A stretch of DNA of 35,885 bases from an uncultured Clostridia bacterium (GTDB lineage: Bacteria > Bacillota > Clostridia > Christensenellales > DTU072). Location: NCBI GenBank assembly GCA_944372095.1, contig CALVYG010000013.1:1-35885 (forward strand), given 5' to 3'. Within the stretch, counting starts at the first letter, position 1, and every line of letters begins with the position of its first letter. Made by a program: the position numbers and the translations under genes. Under the pieces are notes generated by a model. The model saw nothing but the letters and a program-made list of their open reading frames with translations, was not told the origin of the DNA and ran no database searches. This document shows, piece by piece, positions 24,582-32,803 of this stretch.

Positions 24582-25595
24582 ATGGACGAAAAAAGGAAAA
24601 AAGCGTTGGAAGACGCGATAGCGAAAATAGAAAAAGAATGCGGCAAAGGCACGATAATGAAAATGGACGGCAGCAATAAAGTCGATGTGGACGTAATATC
24701 GACGGGGAATATCGCGGTAGACGTCGCAACGGGAATAGGCGGCGTTCCGCGCGGAAGGATAATAGAAGTGTACGGACCGGAAAGCAGCGGAAAAACAACG
24801 CTTACGCTGCATATAGTAGCCGAAGCACAGAAAAAAGGCGGAGTGGCGGCGTTTATCGACGCGGAACACGCATTGGACCCCGTATATGCCGAAAAACTCG
24901 GAGTTAACCTTACCGAACTTTACGTTTCTCAGCCCGATAACGGCGAACAGGCCCTTGACATAACGCAACAGCTGGTCGAAAGCGGCGGAATAGACATAAT
25001 CGTAATCGACAGCGTGGCGGCACTCGTCCCCCGTGCGGAAATCGAAGGGGAACTGGGCGACAGCCACGTAGGTCAGCACGCAAGACTTATGAGCCAGGCA
25101 ATGAGAAAACTTACAGGTATCGTTAAAAAATCCAATACCTGCGTAATTTTCATAAATCAGCTCAGAGAAAAAGTCGGCGTGATGTTCGGAAATCCCGAAG
25201 TCACTACCGGCGGAAACGCCCTTAAATTCTACGCGAGTATGCGTATAGACGTCCGCCGCGGAGAACAAATTAAAAACGGTACGGAAATTCTCGGGAACAA
25301 AACCAAAATTAAAATCATCAAAAACAAACTTGCCTCGCCGTTCAAATCCTGCGAATGCGATATGTTATACGGCAGAGGATTGTGCCAGGAAGGAAGTATT
25401 CTCGACCTCGCGGTAATAAACGGACTGATACAGAAAATGGGAAGCTGGTTTTCTTACGGCGAGGAAAGAATCGGTCAGGGCAGAGATAAAGCCGTGGATT
25501 ATATCCGCGCTAACCCCGAACTCTGCGCCGAACTCGAAAATAAAATCCGTGAAATTTACGGACTTAAAGGTAAAGTTCAGCAGGAAGAGATATAA
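24582..25595 (+). CDS. recA: Recombinase RecA
   Basis: 337 residues, slightly short of the common 345-350 because the C-terminal acidic tail is brief. It forms filaments on single-stranded DNA for homologous recombination and SOS induction. The N-terminal polymerisation helix is followed by Walker [10 protein letters not shown] (residues 65-73), Walker [13 protein letters not shown], the L1/L2 loop region with [10 protein letters not shown] and [17 protein letters not shown], and [17 protein letters not shown] lies 9 nt before the ATG. It is 36 bp after cinA. No SOS box is evident between them, so expression is probably from the upstream operon promoter. Confidence 0.98.
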   Translation: MDEKRKKALEDAIAKIEKECGKGTIMKMDGSNKVDVDVISTGNIAVDVATGIGGVPRGRIIEVYGPESSGKTTLTLHIVAEAQKKGGVAAFIDAEHALDPVYAEKLGVNLTELYVSQPDNGEQALDITQQLVESGGIDIIVIDSVAALVPRAEIEGELGDSHVGQHARLMSQAMRKLTGIVKKSNTCVIFINQLREKVGVMFGNPEVTTGGNALKFYASMRIDVRRGEQIKNGTEILGNKTKIKIIKNKLASPFKSCECDMLYGRGLCQEGSILDLAVINGLIQKMGSWFSYGEERIGQGRDKAVDYIRANPELCAELENKIREIYGLKGKVQQEEI

Positions 25596-25621
25596 TTTTA
25601 TAAATTAAAGATATTAAAAAT

Positions 25622-26410
25622 ATGAGCAAAAAAATAACAACCGTAAAAAGCGGCAGAACGCCGCTTACCAAAAAACAGAAAAGTATTGTCGCCGCAATAA
25701 TAGCCGTAACGGTAATAGCGGTAATTGCAGGATTTACGGTACTGGGATTGTACCTCAACGGAACGTTCGAAAAAGAAGAACCGCAGCTGTGGACGCGCGA
25801 CGCCGATAACGGGTTCAAAAAACATTACGTTACCGGAGGCACATATCCCGGAACGTATGCTATAATGACCGTAAACGACGGGAAAGACGATTATTTCCTC
25901 GAATTTCTGTTAATGCCCGAGTACGCGCCGATAACCGTAAACAACTTTATACTGTATGCGGAAGAAGGGTTTTACGACGGAACCGTCATACACCGGATAG
26001 TCCCCTCAACGTATACTTTCCAGGGCGGCGGATATACCTACGACGACACTAACGGCTATGTGGAAAAAGACGCAACCCGCGACGCAATAGACGGCGAATT
26101 TCAAAGTAACCCGACAGGCGATTATTCATATAATAAACTCAGCCATTTTGCAGGAACGATAAGTATGGCAAGGTCGAGTAACAAGAATTCCGCAACAAGT
26201 CAGTTCTTTATATCGTGGGCAAATTATCCCGAATGGGACGGAGATTACGCCGCGTTCGGATTTTTGGTTGACCCCGCTGACGTCGAAATCGTGAAACGCC
26301 TCGGCACGGAAACGAAAACAGACAGTAACGGGTATCCCAAAAACCCGATAACGATTACCAAAGTTGAAATAAAAACTTTACCGGAGAATCCGAATGCCGA
26401 AGAAAATTAA
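25622..26410 (+). CDS. Membrane-anchored cyclophilin-type peptidyl-prolyl isomerase
   Basis: 262 residues. A basic N-terminus (residues 1-22) and one membrane helix (about 24-46) anchor a cyclophilin domain (about 70-250) outside the membrane. Family residues are in place: the active-site arginine in TVIHRIV, then FQGGGY, the SMARS and SQFFI strands, and the AFGFLVDPADVEIVKRL segment. This suggests isomerisation of proline bonds in exported proteins. It follows recA by 26 bp with no strong Shine-Dalgarno and overlaps the next, related gene by 17 bp. Its coupling to recA is probably positional, not functional. Confidence 0.93.
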   Translation: MSKKITTVKSGRTPLTKKQKSIVAAIIAVTVIAVIAGFTVLGLYLNGTFEKEEPQLWTRDADNGFKKHYVTGGTYPGTYAIMTVNDGKDDYFLEFLLMPEYAPITVNNFILYAEEGFYDGTVIHRIVPSTYTFQGGGYTYDDTNGYVEKDATRDAIDGEFQSNPTGDYSYNKLSHFAGTISMARSSNKNSATSQFFISWANYPEWDGDYAAFGFLVDPADVEIVKRLGTETKTDSNGYPKNPITITKVEIKTLPENPNAEEN

Positions 26411-27206
26411 CGTCGATAAAATGGCGGAAGAGTACGCGGCATACGGGAAAAAGAAAAGAAAACCCCTTTCCTATGCCGCAAAACTCATAACCGTACTTGC
26501 CGTTACCGCAGCGCTGGTTTCCGCGTCGGTAATTTGTTTGTCGCTGTATCTAACCGGCGTTTTCGATGAAATCGGAGAGCTTCCGCCTGATACCGATACC
26601 GACAACGGAGAACAACTTTACGAGGGGTTTATCGATTACACTTTCAACGCGAATAAAATGCCGTCAGGGTCCTATGCGGAATTTACTTTCCTTGCAGACG
26701 GAAGTACTTATAAAGTACAGGCATATCTGTTCGATTCTTACGCCCCGAATACCGTTAGTAATTTCATTTCATACGTCAATAAAAAATTCTATAACGGAAA
26801 AGCTTTCGGCGAAGTAACTCTCGGATACGACGAAAACGGCGTTCCCGATTCCGGAAAAATTATTTGCGGCGGATATAAACGAAACGAAAACGGCGAACTC
26901 GTTTACGAACTCGCAGAGGGCGCGTTGCCTATCAAAGGCGAGTTTCTTGAAAACGGTTACGAGAAAAATAAACTCAGTAATACCGCAGGCGTTATAGGTA
27001 TGATTCACGGCGAAAGCAATGATAATGCAACTACCGATTTCTATATCTTACCCTATGACGACCTCTCCCTTAACGGAAAATATGCCGCGTTCGCAAAAAT
27101 TACCGACAGCACGGGACTCGGCGTTATTCGCTCACTCGCAAGAAAAGCTTACGAAAATAATACCGTCGTCACTATCTCAGAAGTCAAAATTTTGAATAAA
27201 AAATAA
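26394..27206 (+). CDS. Membrane-anchored cyclophilin-like protein, probably without isomerase activity
   Basis: 270 residues and a paralogue of the gene before it: basic N-terminus, one membrane helix (about 28-53), an acidic linker, then a cyclophilin-like domain (about 85-265) with PNTVSNFISYVNKKFYNGKAF, the GVIGMI strand and YAAFAKITDS matching family positions. The arginine of the HRI/V active-site motif is replaced (KAFGEVTLG) and the glutamine of FxxQGGD has become Cys (KIICGGY), so catalysis is doubtful. It may bind rather than isomerise peptides. CGGAG about 8 nt before the ATG supports the start, and the 17-bp overlap indicates coupled translation. A terminator hairpin overlaps its stop. 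Confidence 0.87.
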   Translation: MPKKINVDKMAEEYAAYGKKKRKPLSYAAKLITVLAVTAALVSASVICLSLYLTGVFDEIGELPPDTDTDNGEQLYEGFIDYTFNANKMPSGSYAEFTFLADGSTYKVQAYLFDSYAPNTVSNFISYVNKKFYNGKAFGEVTLGYDENGVPDSGKIICGGYKRNENGELVYELAEGALPIKGEFLENGYEKNKLSNTAGVIGMIHGESNDNATTDFYILPYDDLSLNGKYAAFAKITDSTGLGVIRSLARKAYENNTVVTISEVKILNKK

Positions 27207-27229
27207 GAGGGAACTCCCTCTTATTTTTT
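27203..27229 (+). terminator. Terminator of the M16-recA-cyclophilin operon
   Basis: ATAAGAGGGA (27203-27212) pairs with TCCCTCTTAT (27215-27224) around a minimal AC loop, then a T-run to 27229. The hairpin overlaps the stop codon of the second cyclophilin-like gene. Confidence 0.88.
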
Positions 27230-27249
27230 CATCTTATTTTTACTTTACA

Positions 27250-27770
27250 GCGAGAGGGAAACCGATTTTGTAAAATCTGTTCTCCCCCTCGCGCTCTTTT
27301 TGGGTTTTTATTTTTCTGCGAGAGGGAAACCGATTTTCGTAAAATCTGTTCTCCCTCTCGCGCTCTCCTTTCCCTAAAACTCCATTATTTATATTTTTGT
27401 ATATCCGATTTTACTTTTCGTGTTCTTTGAAAAGGGTTTTTATATGGATTTTTATCCTTATCATTAGCTTTATTATCAGCATAAACCTGAATAAGCGGAC
27501 AGAATAAGAAAATAAAAGCTGAGGTTTTCGGGAAGGGGGAGCCCGAGGGGGACAACCGATTTTTTCCAAAAGCGGTTTCCACCTCGGATAACGCACTCTC
27601 CCCCAAAAAGCTGAGGTTTTCGGGAAAGGGGAGTTCGAGGGGGACAACCGATTTTTTCCAAAAGCGGTTTCCCCCTCGGATAACCAATTCTCCCAAAAAA
27701 ATGAGTATGCAGGGGTAGTAGCAAACTACCCCTGCATACTCAAAGCGGTTTTCCCCTCGGATAATAAAAA
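27250..27770 (+). repeat. Composite hairpin repeat, locus 2 (complete element)
   Basis: Left part: two A-type hairpins, 27250-27292 and 27318-27361, with 10-bp outer arms (GCGAGAGGGA with TCCC[CT]CTCGC) and a second 10-bp stem (AACCGATTTT with AAAATCTGTT, one mismatch). Middle: about 180 bp containing a 46-nt block (27362-27407) and a 29-nt block (27491-27519), both identical at locus 3. Right part: B-type hairpins at 27543-27587 and 27635-27679, 92 bp apart, then a third, rearranged unit. A-type is nearly the reverse complement of B-type, so the two ends are inverted relative to each other. No transposase or other gene lies inside. Confidence 0.92.
27695..27742 (-). terminator. Perfect 17-bp inverted repeat inside the last B unit, minus-strand terminator form
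   Basis: TGAGTATGCAGGGGTAG (27702-27718) and its exact complement (27726-27742) around a 7-nt loop. On the minus strand it is followed by seven T (complement of 27695-27701), so it would work as a second terminator beyond the ABC gene. It replaces the 5' arm of a B-type hairpin, whose 3' half (27743-27760) is still present. Confidence 0.75.
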
Positions 27771-27780
27771 ATAAAAAAGA

Positions 27781-27824
27781 CCGAGAAAGACAGCCTCTTT
27801 TGCCAAAGAGGCTGTCTTTCTCGG
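27781..27824 (-). terminator. Strong terminator after the ABC transporter gene
   Basis: A perfect 20-bp stem (27781-27800 with 27805-27824) and TGCC loop directly after the stop at 27832, followed on the minus strand by a T-rich tract (complement of 27763-27779). Confidence 0.92.
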
Positions 27825-27831
27825 ATATACT

Positions 27832-30444
27832 TTATTCCGTACGAAGAGCGACGGCGGGGTCTTGTTTTGCGCCGAGGAATGCGGGGATTACACCTGCGAC
27901 CACGCTGAGCAAGAAGCTTATCAAGACCATAACCACGACGTGGTAAGCTTTTACTATGGCGAGGTTAGCAATCCCTACGGTTGCCACGAGGAGGGCGTTT
28001 ATCGGCAAGGTTAAAATCCAGCCTATGAACACGCCTAAAAGTCCCGAGCCTAGACCGAGCATTCCGCTTTCTGCCATAAAGATTACGACTATATCCCGTT
28101 TTCTTGCGCCGATTGAGCGCAGTATTCCGACTTCTTTACGTCTTTCGAGGACGGACGTATAGATTATTACGGCTATCATTATCGAGCTTACGATTAAGGA
28201 TATGGACGTAAACCCGATTAACACTTTGCTTATTGCGTCGCTCATTGTGTTCACGAACGACATCAGAGTATTCAGCATATCGGTATACTTTATGCTTTTT
28301 GACGGATATTCTTCGTTATAGTTTTTTATGAATTCGATAATTTTTTCTTTATTTTCAAACGAATTGGAATATATTTTTATTGCCGTTGGGCGGGATTCGT
28401 CCGCAAGTCCCATTTCGGTCATTCTTTCCGAATATGAATCGGAAGAAGTTATTTTTGTTCCGTTGAGAATATCGATTGCGCCGGCAAAATCTCCGTTCTC
28501 TTTGTATGTCGTGTTTTCAAGTTGTGCTTTTACGGCGTCGTTTTCCCGTGCGCATTGGATTAAATAACGGGTAAGAGAGGAATCGTATCCTATTGCTCCG
28601 TTAATTGTTGTTCCCGCCGCCCCTTTTTTCGGACGGATTATTCCTACTACTTTTGCTTTTACGGAGTAGTTATTTGTTACAAATTCTGCGGACTGTTCGG
28701 CTTTATCCGTTTTTATCCAGGTTGCTTTTTCTTCGTCGTAATGGAAATAATCGTATCCGCCTAAAATATAATATTCTTTACCGACTATTTCGCTTACCTT
28801 ATAAGTTGTGTTTGAAAACGAATCGTTGTTATCAACAATTGCTTCCCAAATATCCGATTCTGATTTCAGTCCGAGCATAAACAGAGAGTAATCGTTAAGT
28901 TGATTTTTCTCGTCTGCGACGACTACAACTTCGGCAATCATATCGCCGTTTTCATCCATATAGACTTCGTTTCTCGGCCATTTTGATTCGCCTACCAAAT
29001 CGTATTGCGAATGTAAAAGCTCGGTATTATCCATCATTTCGTCCCATGCGCTGAGCATTTCTGCATAAGGCGTTACGGTATCTTCAAAACTTGTTCCGCC
29101 AAGACCGAGATTATCGAGAGCGTTCTCCATTACGTCTATAAAAGGTTCGGTTTTCATATAAGTTTCGTTTGATTTCGGGTCTTGCGCATATACGTGAAGG
29201 GGCACGCCGTATTCGTATTTGACATAACCGAGTTTATTATCGAAATTATTATCGAGGTAGTCCTTGAAACTTACAAGGTCGTTTTCTTTAGATATATTTT
29301 GAAATTCTGCAAGAAGATTTCCGAGAACTTTGTTTGTATAAATCGTATCTCCCGAAGGATAATCTTCCCTGTCGCTTTCGGTGTTTCCCGTAAGTTTTTC
29401 TATAAGAGACATCGGGTTTACGCTGGCTTTTTCAACGGTAAGAGGGTACAGCGATAGCGCGCCTTCTTCGAGGTTGGATATATATCCGTTTACGCCCGTT
29501 GATATTGCAAGAACGAGGATTATTCCTATTATTCCGATTGACCCGGCAAAAGAAGTTAAGCCCGTACGGATTTTTTTGCTTGCGAGCGTTCTTGCGCTCA
29601 GTTCTATTGCCGTTGCAAAAGACAAATGGGATTTTTTTGTTTTTTTGGGTTTCTTTTTTATGTTGCCTTTTATATCAGGTTCGGATTTTTCCGACAGTAA
29701 GTTATCATTTTCAACAGTTTCCTCAACGGGTTTAACGAGGGGTTCGGGAACGTATTCTTCCTCTGTGAACGGGTTGCTGTCGCCTGCCACGACTCCGCCT
29801 GCAAGATTGATTATACGCGTGCTGTATTCGTCGGCAAGCGCGTTGTTATGCGTTACCATTATTACAAGACGGTCGTTTGCCACTTTTTTCAATAAATCCA
29901 TTACCTGTACGCTGGATTCCGCGTCGAGCGCTCCGGTCGGTTCGTCCGCAAGTATTATATCCGGATTCGTTATAAGTGCGCGCGCTATGGCGACGCGCTG
30001 CATCTGTCCTCCGCTCAGCTGTAACGGTTTTTTGTTGACTTGTTCCGACAGGCCTACCCTTTCAAGGACTTCTATCGCTTTTTTACGCGCTTCGCTTTTT
30101 TTCATTCCTGCAAGAATCAGAGGCATTGCCACGTTTCTCGCTACGTTGAGGTGAGGTATCAGATTGTATGACTGAAATACAAATCCTATTTTTTTATTAC
30201 GGTAATTATCCCAATCCGATTGGGAAAATGACGACGTCGATACGCCTTTTACCACTATTTCTCCGCTGTCGCAGGTATCAAGTCCGCCGATAATGTTCAG
30301 AAGCGTTGTTTTTCCGCATCCGCTCGGACCGAGTACGGATACAAATTCGTTTTTTCTGAATGAAATATTTACGCCTTTGAGCACGTGAACTACGTTCGTC
30401 TTGCTCAAATAGTAGTTTTTGGTTATATTTTTAAGAACCAACAT
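27832..30444 (-). CDS. ABC transporter with fused ATPase and FtsX-type permease
   Basis: 870 residues with MacB-like domain order. The N-terminal ATPase (about 1-225) has Walker A GPSGCGKTT near residue 39, the signature LSGGQMQRVAIARAL and Walker B ILADEPTGALD. A Lys/Glu-rich linker (about 225-275) leads to one membrane helix (about 295-315), an extracytoplasmic domain of more than 400 residues, and three C-terminal helices of the FtsX/MacB permease domain (about 745-860, with VLERRKEVGILRSIGARK). Proteins of this class often work as mechanotransducers in export of peptides, lipoproteins or antibiotics; the substrate is unknown. No MacA-like adaptor or sensor kinase lies beside it. AAGGAG stands before the ATG, and the gene is monocistronic. 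Confidence 0.93.
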   Translation of the reverse strand: MLVLKNITKNYYLSKTNVVHVLKGVNISFRKNEFVSVLGPSGCGKTTLLNIIGGLDTCDSGEIVVKGVSTSSFSQSDWDNYRNKKIGFVFQSYNLIPHLNVARNVAMPLILAGMKKSEARKKAIEVLERVGLSEQVNKKPLQLSGGQMQRVAIARALITNPDIILADEPTGALDAESSVQVMDLLKKVANDRLVIMVTHNNALADEYSTRIINLAGGVVAGDSNPFTEEEYVPEPLVKPVEETVENDNLLSEKSEPDIKGNIKKKPKKTKKSHLSFATAIELSARTLASKKIRTGLTSFAGSIGIIGIILVLAISTGVNGYISNLEEGALSLYPLTVEKASVNPMSLIEKLTGNTESDREDYPSGDTIYTNKVLGNLLAEFQNISKENDLVSFKDYLDNNFDNKLGYVKYEYGVPLHVYAQDPKSNETYMKTEPFIDVMENALDNLGLGGTSFEDTVTPYAEMLSAWDEMMDNTELLHSQYDLVGESKWPRNEVYMDENGDMIAEVVVVADEKNQLNDYSLFMLGLKSESDIWEAIVDNNDSFSNTTYKVSEIVGKEYYILGGYDYFHYDEEKATWIKTDKAEQSAEFVTNNYSVKAKVVGIIRPKKGAAGTTINGAIGYDSSLTRYLIQCARENDAVKAQLENTTYKENGDFAGAIDILNGTKITSSDSYSERMTEMGLADESRPTAIKIYSNSFENKEKIIEFIKNYNEEYPSKSIKYTDMLNTLMSFVNTMSDAISKVLIGFTSISLIVSSIMIAVIIYTSVLERRKEVGILRSIGARKRDIVVIFMAESGMLGLGSGLLGVFIGWILTLPINALLVATVGIANLAIVKAYHVVVMVLISFLLSVVAGVIPAFLGAKQDPAVALRTE

Positions 30445-30496
30445 AATGTTTTCTCCTTGTCCGATTCCGTTATTTCCGGATAATTTCGGATATTCT

Positions 30497-30550
30497 TACT
30501 TATGTATAAAATGTTTTAATAAGTATATTGCTTTTTTCGATAAATGTCAA
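30497..30550 (-). promoter_or_regulatory. Promoter of the ABC gene with overlapping inverted repeat
   Basis: Minus strand TTGACA (complement of 30545-30550), 17 bp, TATACT (complement of 30522-30527). An inverted repeat TACTTAT (30497-30503) and ATAAGTA (30519-30525), 15 nt apart, overlaps the -10 box and start site, the place of a repressor operator. No regulator gene is adjacent. Confidence 0.72.
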
Positions 30551-30569
30551 ACACGGGATTATAAAATAG

Positions 30570-30597
30570 AAAACCGCCCGTAAAAACGGACGGTTTT
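30570..30597 (-). terminator. Terminator after the NhaC-family gene
   Basis: AAAACCGCCCGT (30570-30581) pairs with ACGGACGGTTTT (30586-30597), one mismatch, around an A-rich loop. A T-rich tract follows on the minus strand (complement of 30555-30568). Confidence 0.8.
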
Positions 30598-30619
30598 CTT
30601 GAAAAAACCTTAAAATCAA

Positions 30620-32374
30620 TTATTTTTCGTCATTTGACGTATTGTTTTCGGAATCGTTATCGGCAGTGGTTATCATTTCTTCTATTTCATCGGAAATTTC
30701 CGAACTGCCCTGAATTGTATCGGAAATATCGGATTTGGATTTTGAGCCGATTTTTGCAAACGCCGCCGAAACTTTATCGTTCAATTTGTCTAACAAGCCT
30801 TTCTTATCAAGAAAATAAACTGAAACGATAAATACAGCCATCATAGCGGCGCCGATAGCGAGAGTAATGCCTACGGTGGCGCCGTAACTCATTTTCGCGG
30901 CAATAAATCCTGCCGCGATATATACGATAAAGCACATAACCGCGACAATCGTTGCGTAAGGCATCTGCGTTTTTACGTGGTCAATGTGATTGCAGCGCGC
31001 TCCCGTGCTTGCCATAATGGTCGTATCGGATATCGGGCTTACGTGGTCGCCGTAAACCGCTCCTGCCAGAACGGCGGACATAGCAAGATATAACAATGCG
31101 GAATTAGCTTTCCCCAATATACACAAAGATATCGGAATAAGGGTCCCGAACGTTCCCCAACTGGTACCTGTCGCAAAGGATATAAGACATGCAACAATAA
31201 AAAACACCGCGGGAATTATACCCATTGCCATAGTGGTGTTCGTCATACCGGTCGCTTCGTCGTAGCCGAACACGCTTTGGATATATGTTTTTGCGTCAAG
31301 GTGTCCGCCTTTCGCGCCCATAAGCGCGCACAGCGTCCAGGCAAACGTAAGAATAAGGATTGCGGGAACCATAGATTTGAACCCTTCCGTGAAGCTGCTC
31401 ATGCAGTTTTTGAACGACAGGCTTTTTGTTGCCGCGTAATAAATTATCGTGATTATAAGAGCAATTATACTTCCTACCGCAAGAGCCGTTCCGGACGAAC
31501 AGTTTGCAAACGCTTCGGTGAATTTAGGATAACCTGCTTTATATCCGTTGTAATACATCGACGCAACGCAGCAAACAATCAAAGTTATTATCGGAAATAC
31601 GAGAGAAGCGACTTTTCCCTTTTTTACGCCGTCGGTTTTGATGTCCTCAGAGGGTAAATCGGTTTCGCCTGCATATAAATCGCCTTGTTCTGCGCGTTTT
31701 TCGTTCTTTTTCATTTTGAACAAATCGAGTTTGAGCACGACGAACAAAATCATCATTGCAATGGTGAAAAGCGCGTACATATTAAAAGGAATGGTCATAA
31801 TGAAATCTACAAGGCCGTTGCTTTCGTCGCCGAGGAACCCCGTAACCGCCGCCGCCCACGACGAAATGGGTGCGATTATACAAACGGGTGCCGCCGTCGA
31901 GTCGATAAGATAAGCGAGTTTTGCGTGGGACAGTTTTGTTTTATCGGTAACCGGACGCATTGCGCTTCCTACCGTAAGACAGTTGAAATAGTCGTCTACG
32001 AAAATCAGGCACCCTAATCCTATCGTTGCAAGCTGGGCGCCTGTTTTGGTTTTTATTTTACAGCTTGCCCACTCTCCGTATGCCTGCGACCCGCCGGATT
32101 TTACCATAAGTACGGCAAAAATTCCGAGTACGACGAGGAATATCAGTATTCCGCCGTTATCGCCTATCTGCGTGCTCATCGTTTCCGCGAGCATTGTCAG
32201 TGCGTCTAACGGGTTTCCGTCGGTTAAGAACATTGCTCCCGCAAATATTCCGGCGAAAAGACTCAGATACACTTGTTTCGTTATCAGCGCAAGTACAATG
32301 GCGATTATTGCGGGAACGAACGCCCAGAACGTTCCGATAAAATATTCGCCCGCGCCTAAAAGCTGTGTAAACAT
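30620..32374 (-). CDS. NhaC-family transporter, probable lysine permease (LysW-like)
   Basis: 584 residues with about twelve membrane helices and an acidic, Asp/Glu/Ser-rich C-terminal tail (about 545-584). NhaC-family sequence is evident in FVDDYFNCLTVGSAMRPVTD near residue 130, the APISSWAAAVTGF segment and GTSWGTFGTLIPI near 410, typical of sodium/proton-coupled carriers. A lysine riboswitch with its own terminator lies in the leader. NhaC-type proteins under lysine riboswitches in Firmicutes have been named LysW and assigned to lysine uptake by regulon comparison, so lysine import is more likely than sodium/proton antiport. The gene stands alone, with the terminator at 30570-30597. Confidence 0.9.
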   Translation of the reverse strand: MFTQLLGAGEYFIGTFWAFVPAIIAIVLALITKQVYLSLFAGIFAGAMFLTDGNPLDALTMLAETMSTQIGDNGGILIFLVVLGIFAVLMVKSGGSQAYGEWASCKIKTKTGAQLATIGLGCLIFVDDYFNCLTVGSAMRPVTDKTKLSHAKLAYLIDSTAAPVCIIAPISSWAAAVTGFLGDESNGLVDFIMTIPFNMYALFTIAMMILFVVLKLDLFKMKKNEKRAEQGDLYAGETDLPSEDIKTDGVKKGKVASLVFPIITLIVCCVASMYYNGYKAGYPKFTEAFANCSSGTALAVGSIIALIITIIYYAATKSLSFKNCMSSFTEGFKSMVPAILILTFAWTLCALMGAKGGHLDAKTYIQSVFGYDEATGMTNTTMAMGIIPAVFFIVACLISFATGTSWGTFGTLIPISLCILGKANSALLYLAMSAVLAGAVYGDHVSPISDTTIMASTGARCNHIDHVKTQMPYATIVAVMCFIVYIAAGFIAAKMSYGATVGITLAIGAAMMAVFIVSVYFLDKKGLLDKLNDKVSAAFAKIGSKSKSDISDTIQGSSEISDEIEEMITTADNDSENNTSNDEK

Positions 32375-32421
32375 TTTTTTCTCTCCTGTAAATTTTATTT
32401 TAACCGTTTATGCGAAAACGG

Positions 32422-32450
32422 AAAAAAGCGACGTCGTGGAACTCCGTCGC
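32422..32450 (-). terminator. Riboswitch-controlled terminator (attenuator)
   Basis: Minus strand GCGACG (complement of 32445-32450) pairs with CGTCGC (complement of 32428-32433) and is followed by six T (complement of 32422-32427). It lies between the lysine aptamer and the NhaC start codon, the position of an expression platform. Confidence 0.88.
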
Positions 32451-32471
32451 CGCATTATTTTACCTTGGCAA

Positions 32472-32640
32472 CGATAGCTCTCCACATTTTTTATGTGACA
32501 GCGCAAAAAGTCTTTCTCTTTACGCCAGAGATAAAACCCGGTCTTTCTGTTTTATCCCTTCGGCGAAAACGCCTTTCTTTACGCTTCTTTTTGACCGTTT
32601 TTTGCGTAATTACTCTTCGTTTCCGCACCTCTATCGGTTA
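32472..32640 (-). promoter_or_regulatory. Lysine riboswitch (L-box) aptamer
   Basis: Read on the minus strand, the leader begins near 32641 and shows the conserved L-box core in order: AGAGGTGCG, AAGAGTA, GCCGAAGG, CTGG, CTGTCA and TGGAGAGCTATCG. The closing helix P1 is CGATAG (complement of 32631-32636) with CTATCG (complement of 32472-32477), enclosing about 165 nt, the normal size. Lysine binding would stabilise P1 and allow the terminator at 32428-32450 to form, switching off the carrier gene. Confidence 0.95.
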
Positions 32641-32647
32641 TTTAGGC

Positions 32648-32676
32648 ATAATATCACAGCTTTTCACTCTTGTCAA
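32648..32676 (-). promoter_or_regulatory. Promoter of the lysine-riboswitch gene
   Basis: Minus strand TTGACA (complement of 32671-32676), 17 bp, TATTAT (complement of 32648-32653), placing the start about 5 nt before the aptamer. Upstream, TTTTGTCGTT is repeated in tandem at about 32682-32702; its role is unknown. Confidence 0.85.
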
Positions 32677-32803
32677 TGTCTTTTGTCGTTTTTTGTCGTT
32701 TTAGACCTTTATTTTTTATTGTTATTTGACTTTTATTTATTATTTGTGATAGCATTATATCTTATAAAACATATAAATTTTAATAATTAAGGAGAAACAA
32801 ATT

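Noticed and set aside
27385..27724. Reading frames of 78-103 codons across the hairpin elements (also 35506-35870), with repeated WKKSVVPL-like peptides
   Set aside because: They are by-products of the repeat sequence: unit spacing of 92 bp breaks the frame between units, no Shine-Dalgarno precedes them, and both strands read similarly because the units are palindromic.
30620..32374. Plain Na+/H+ antiporter annotation for the NhaC-family protein
   Set aside because: The lysine riboswitch in its leader makes lysine transport the better call.
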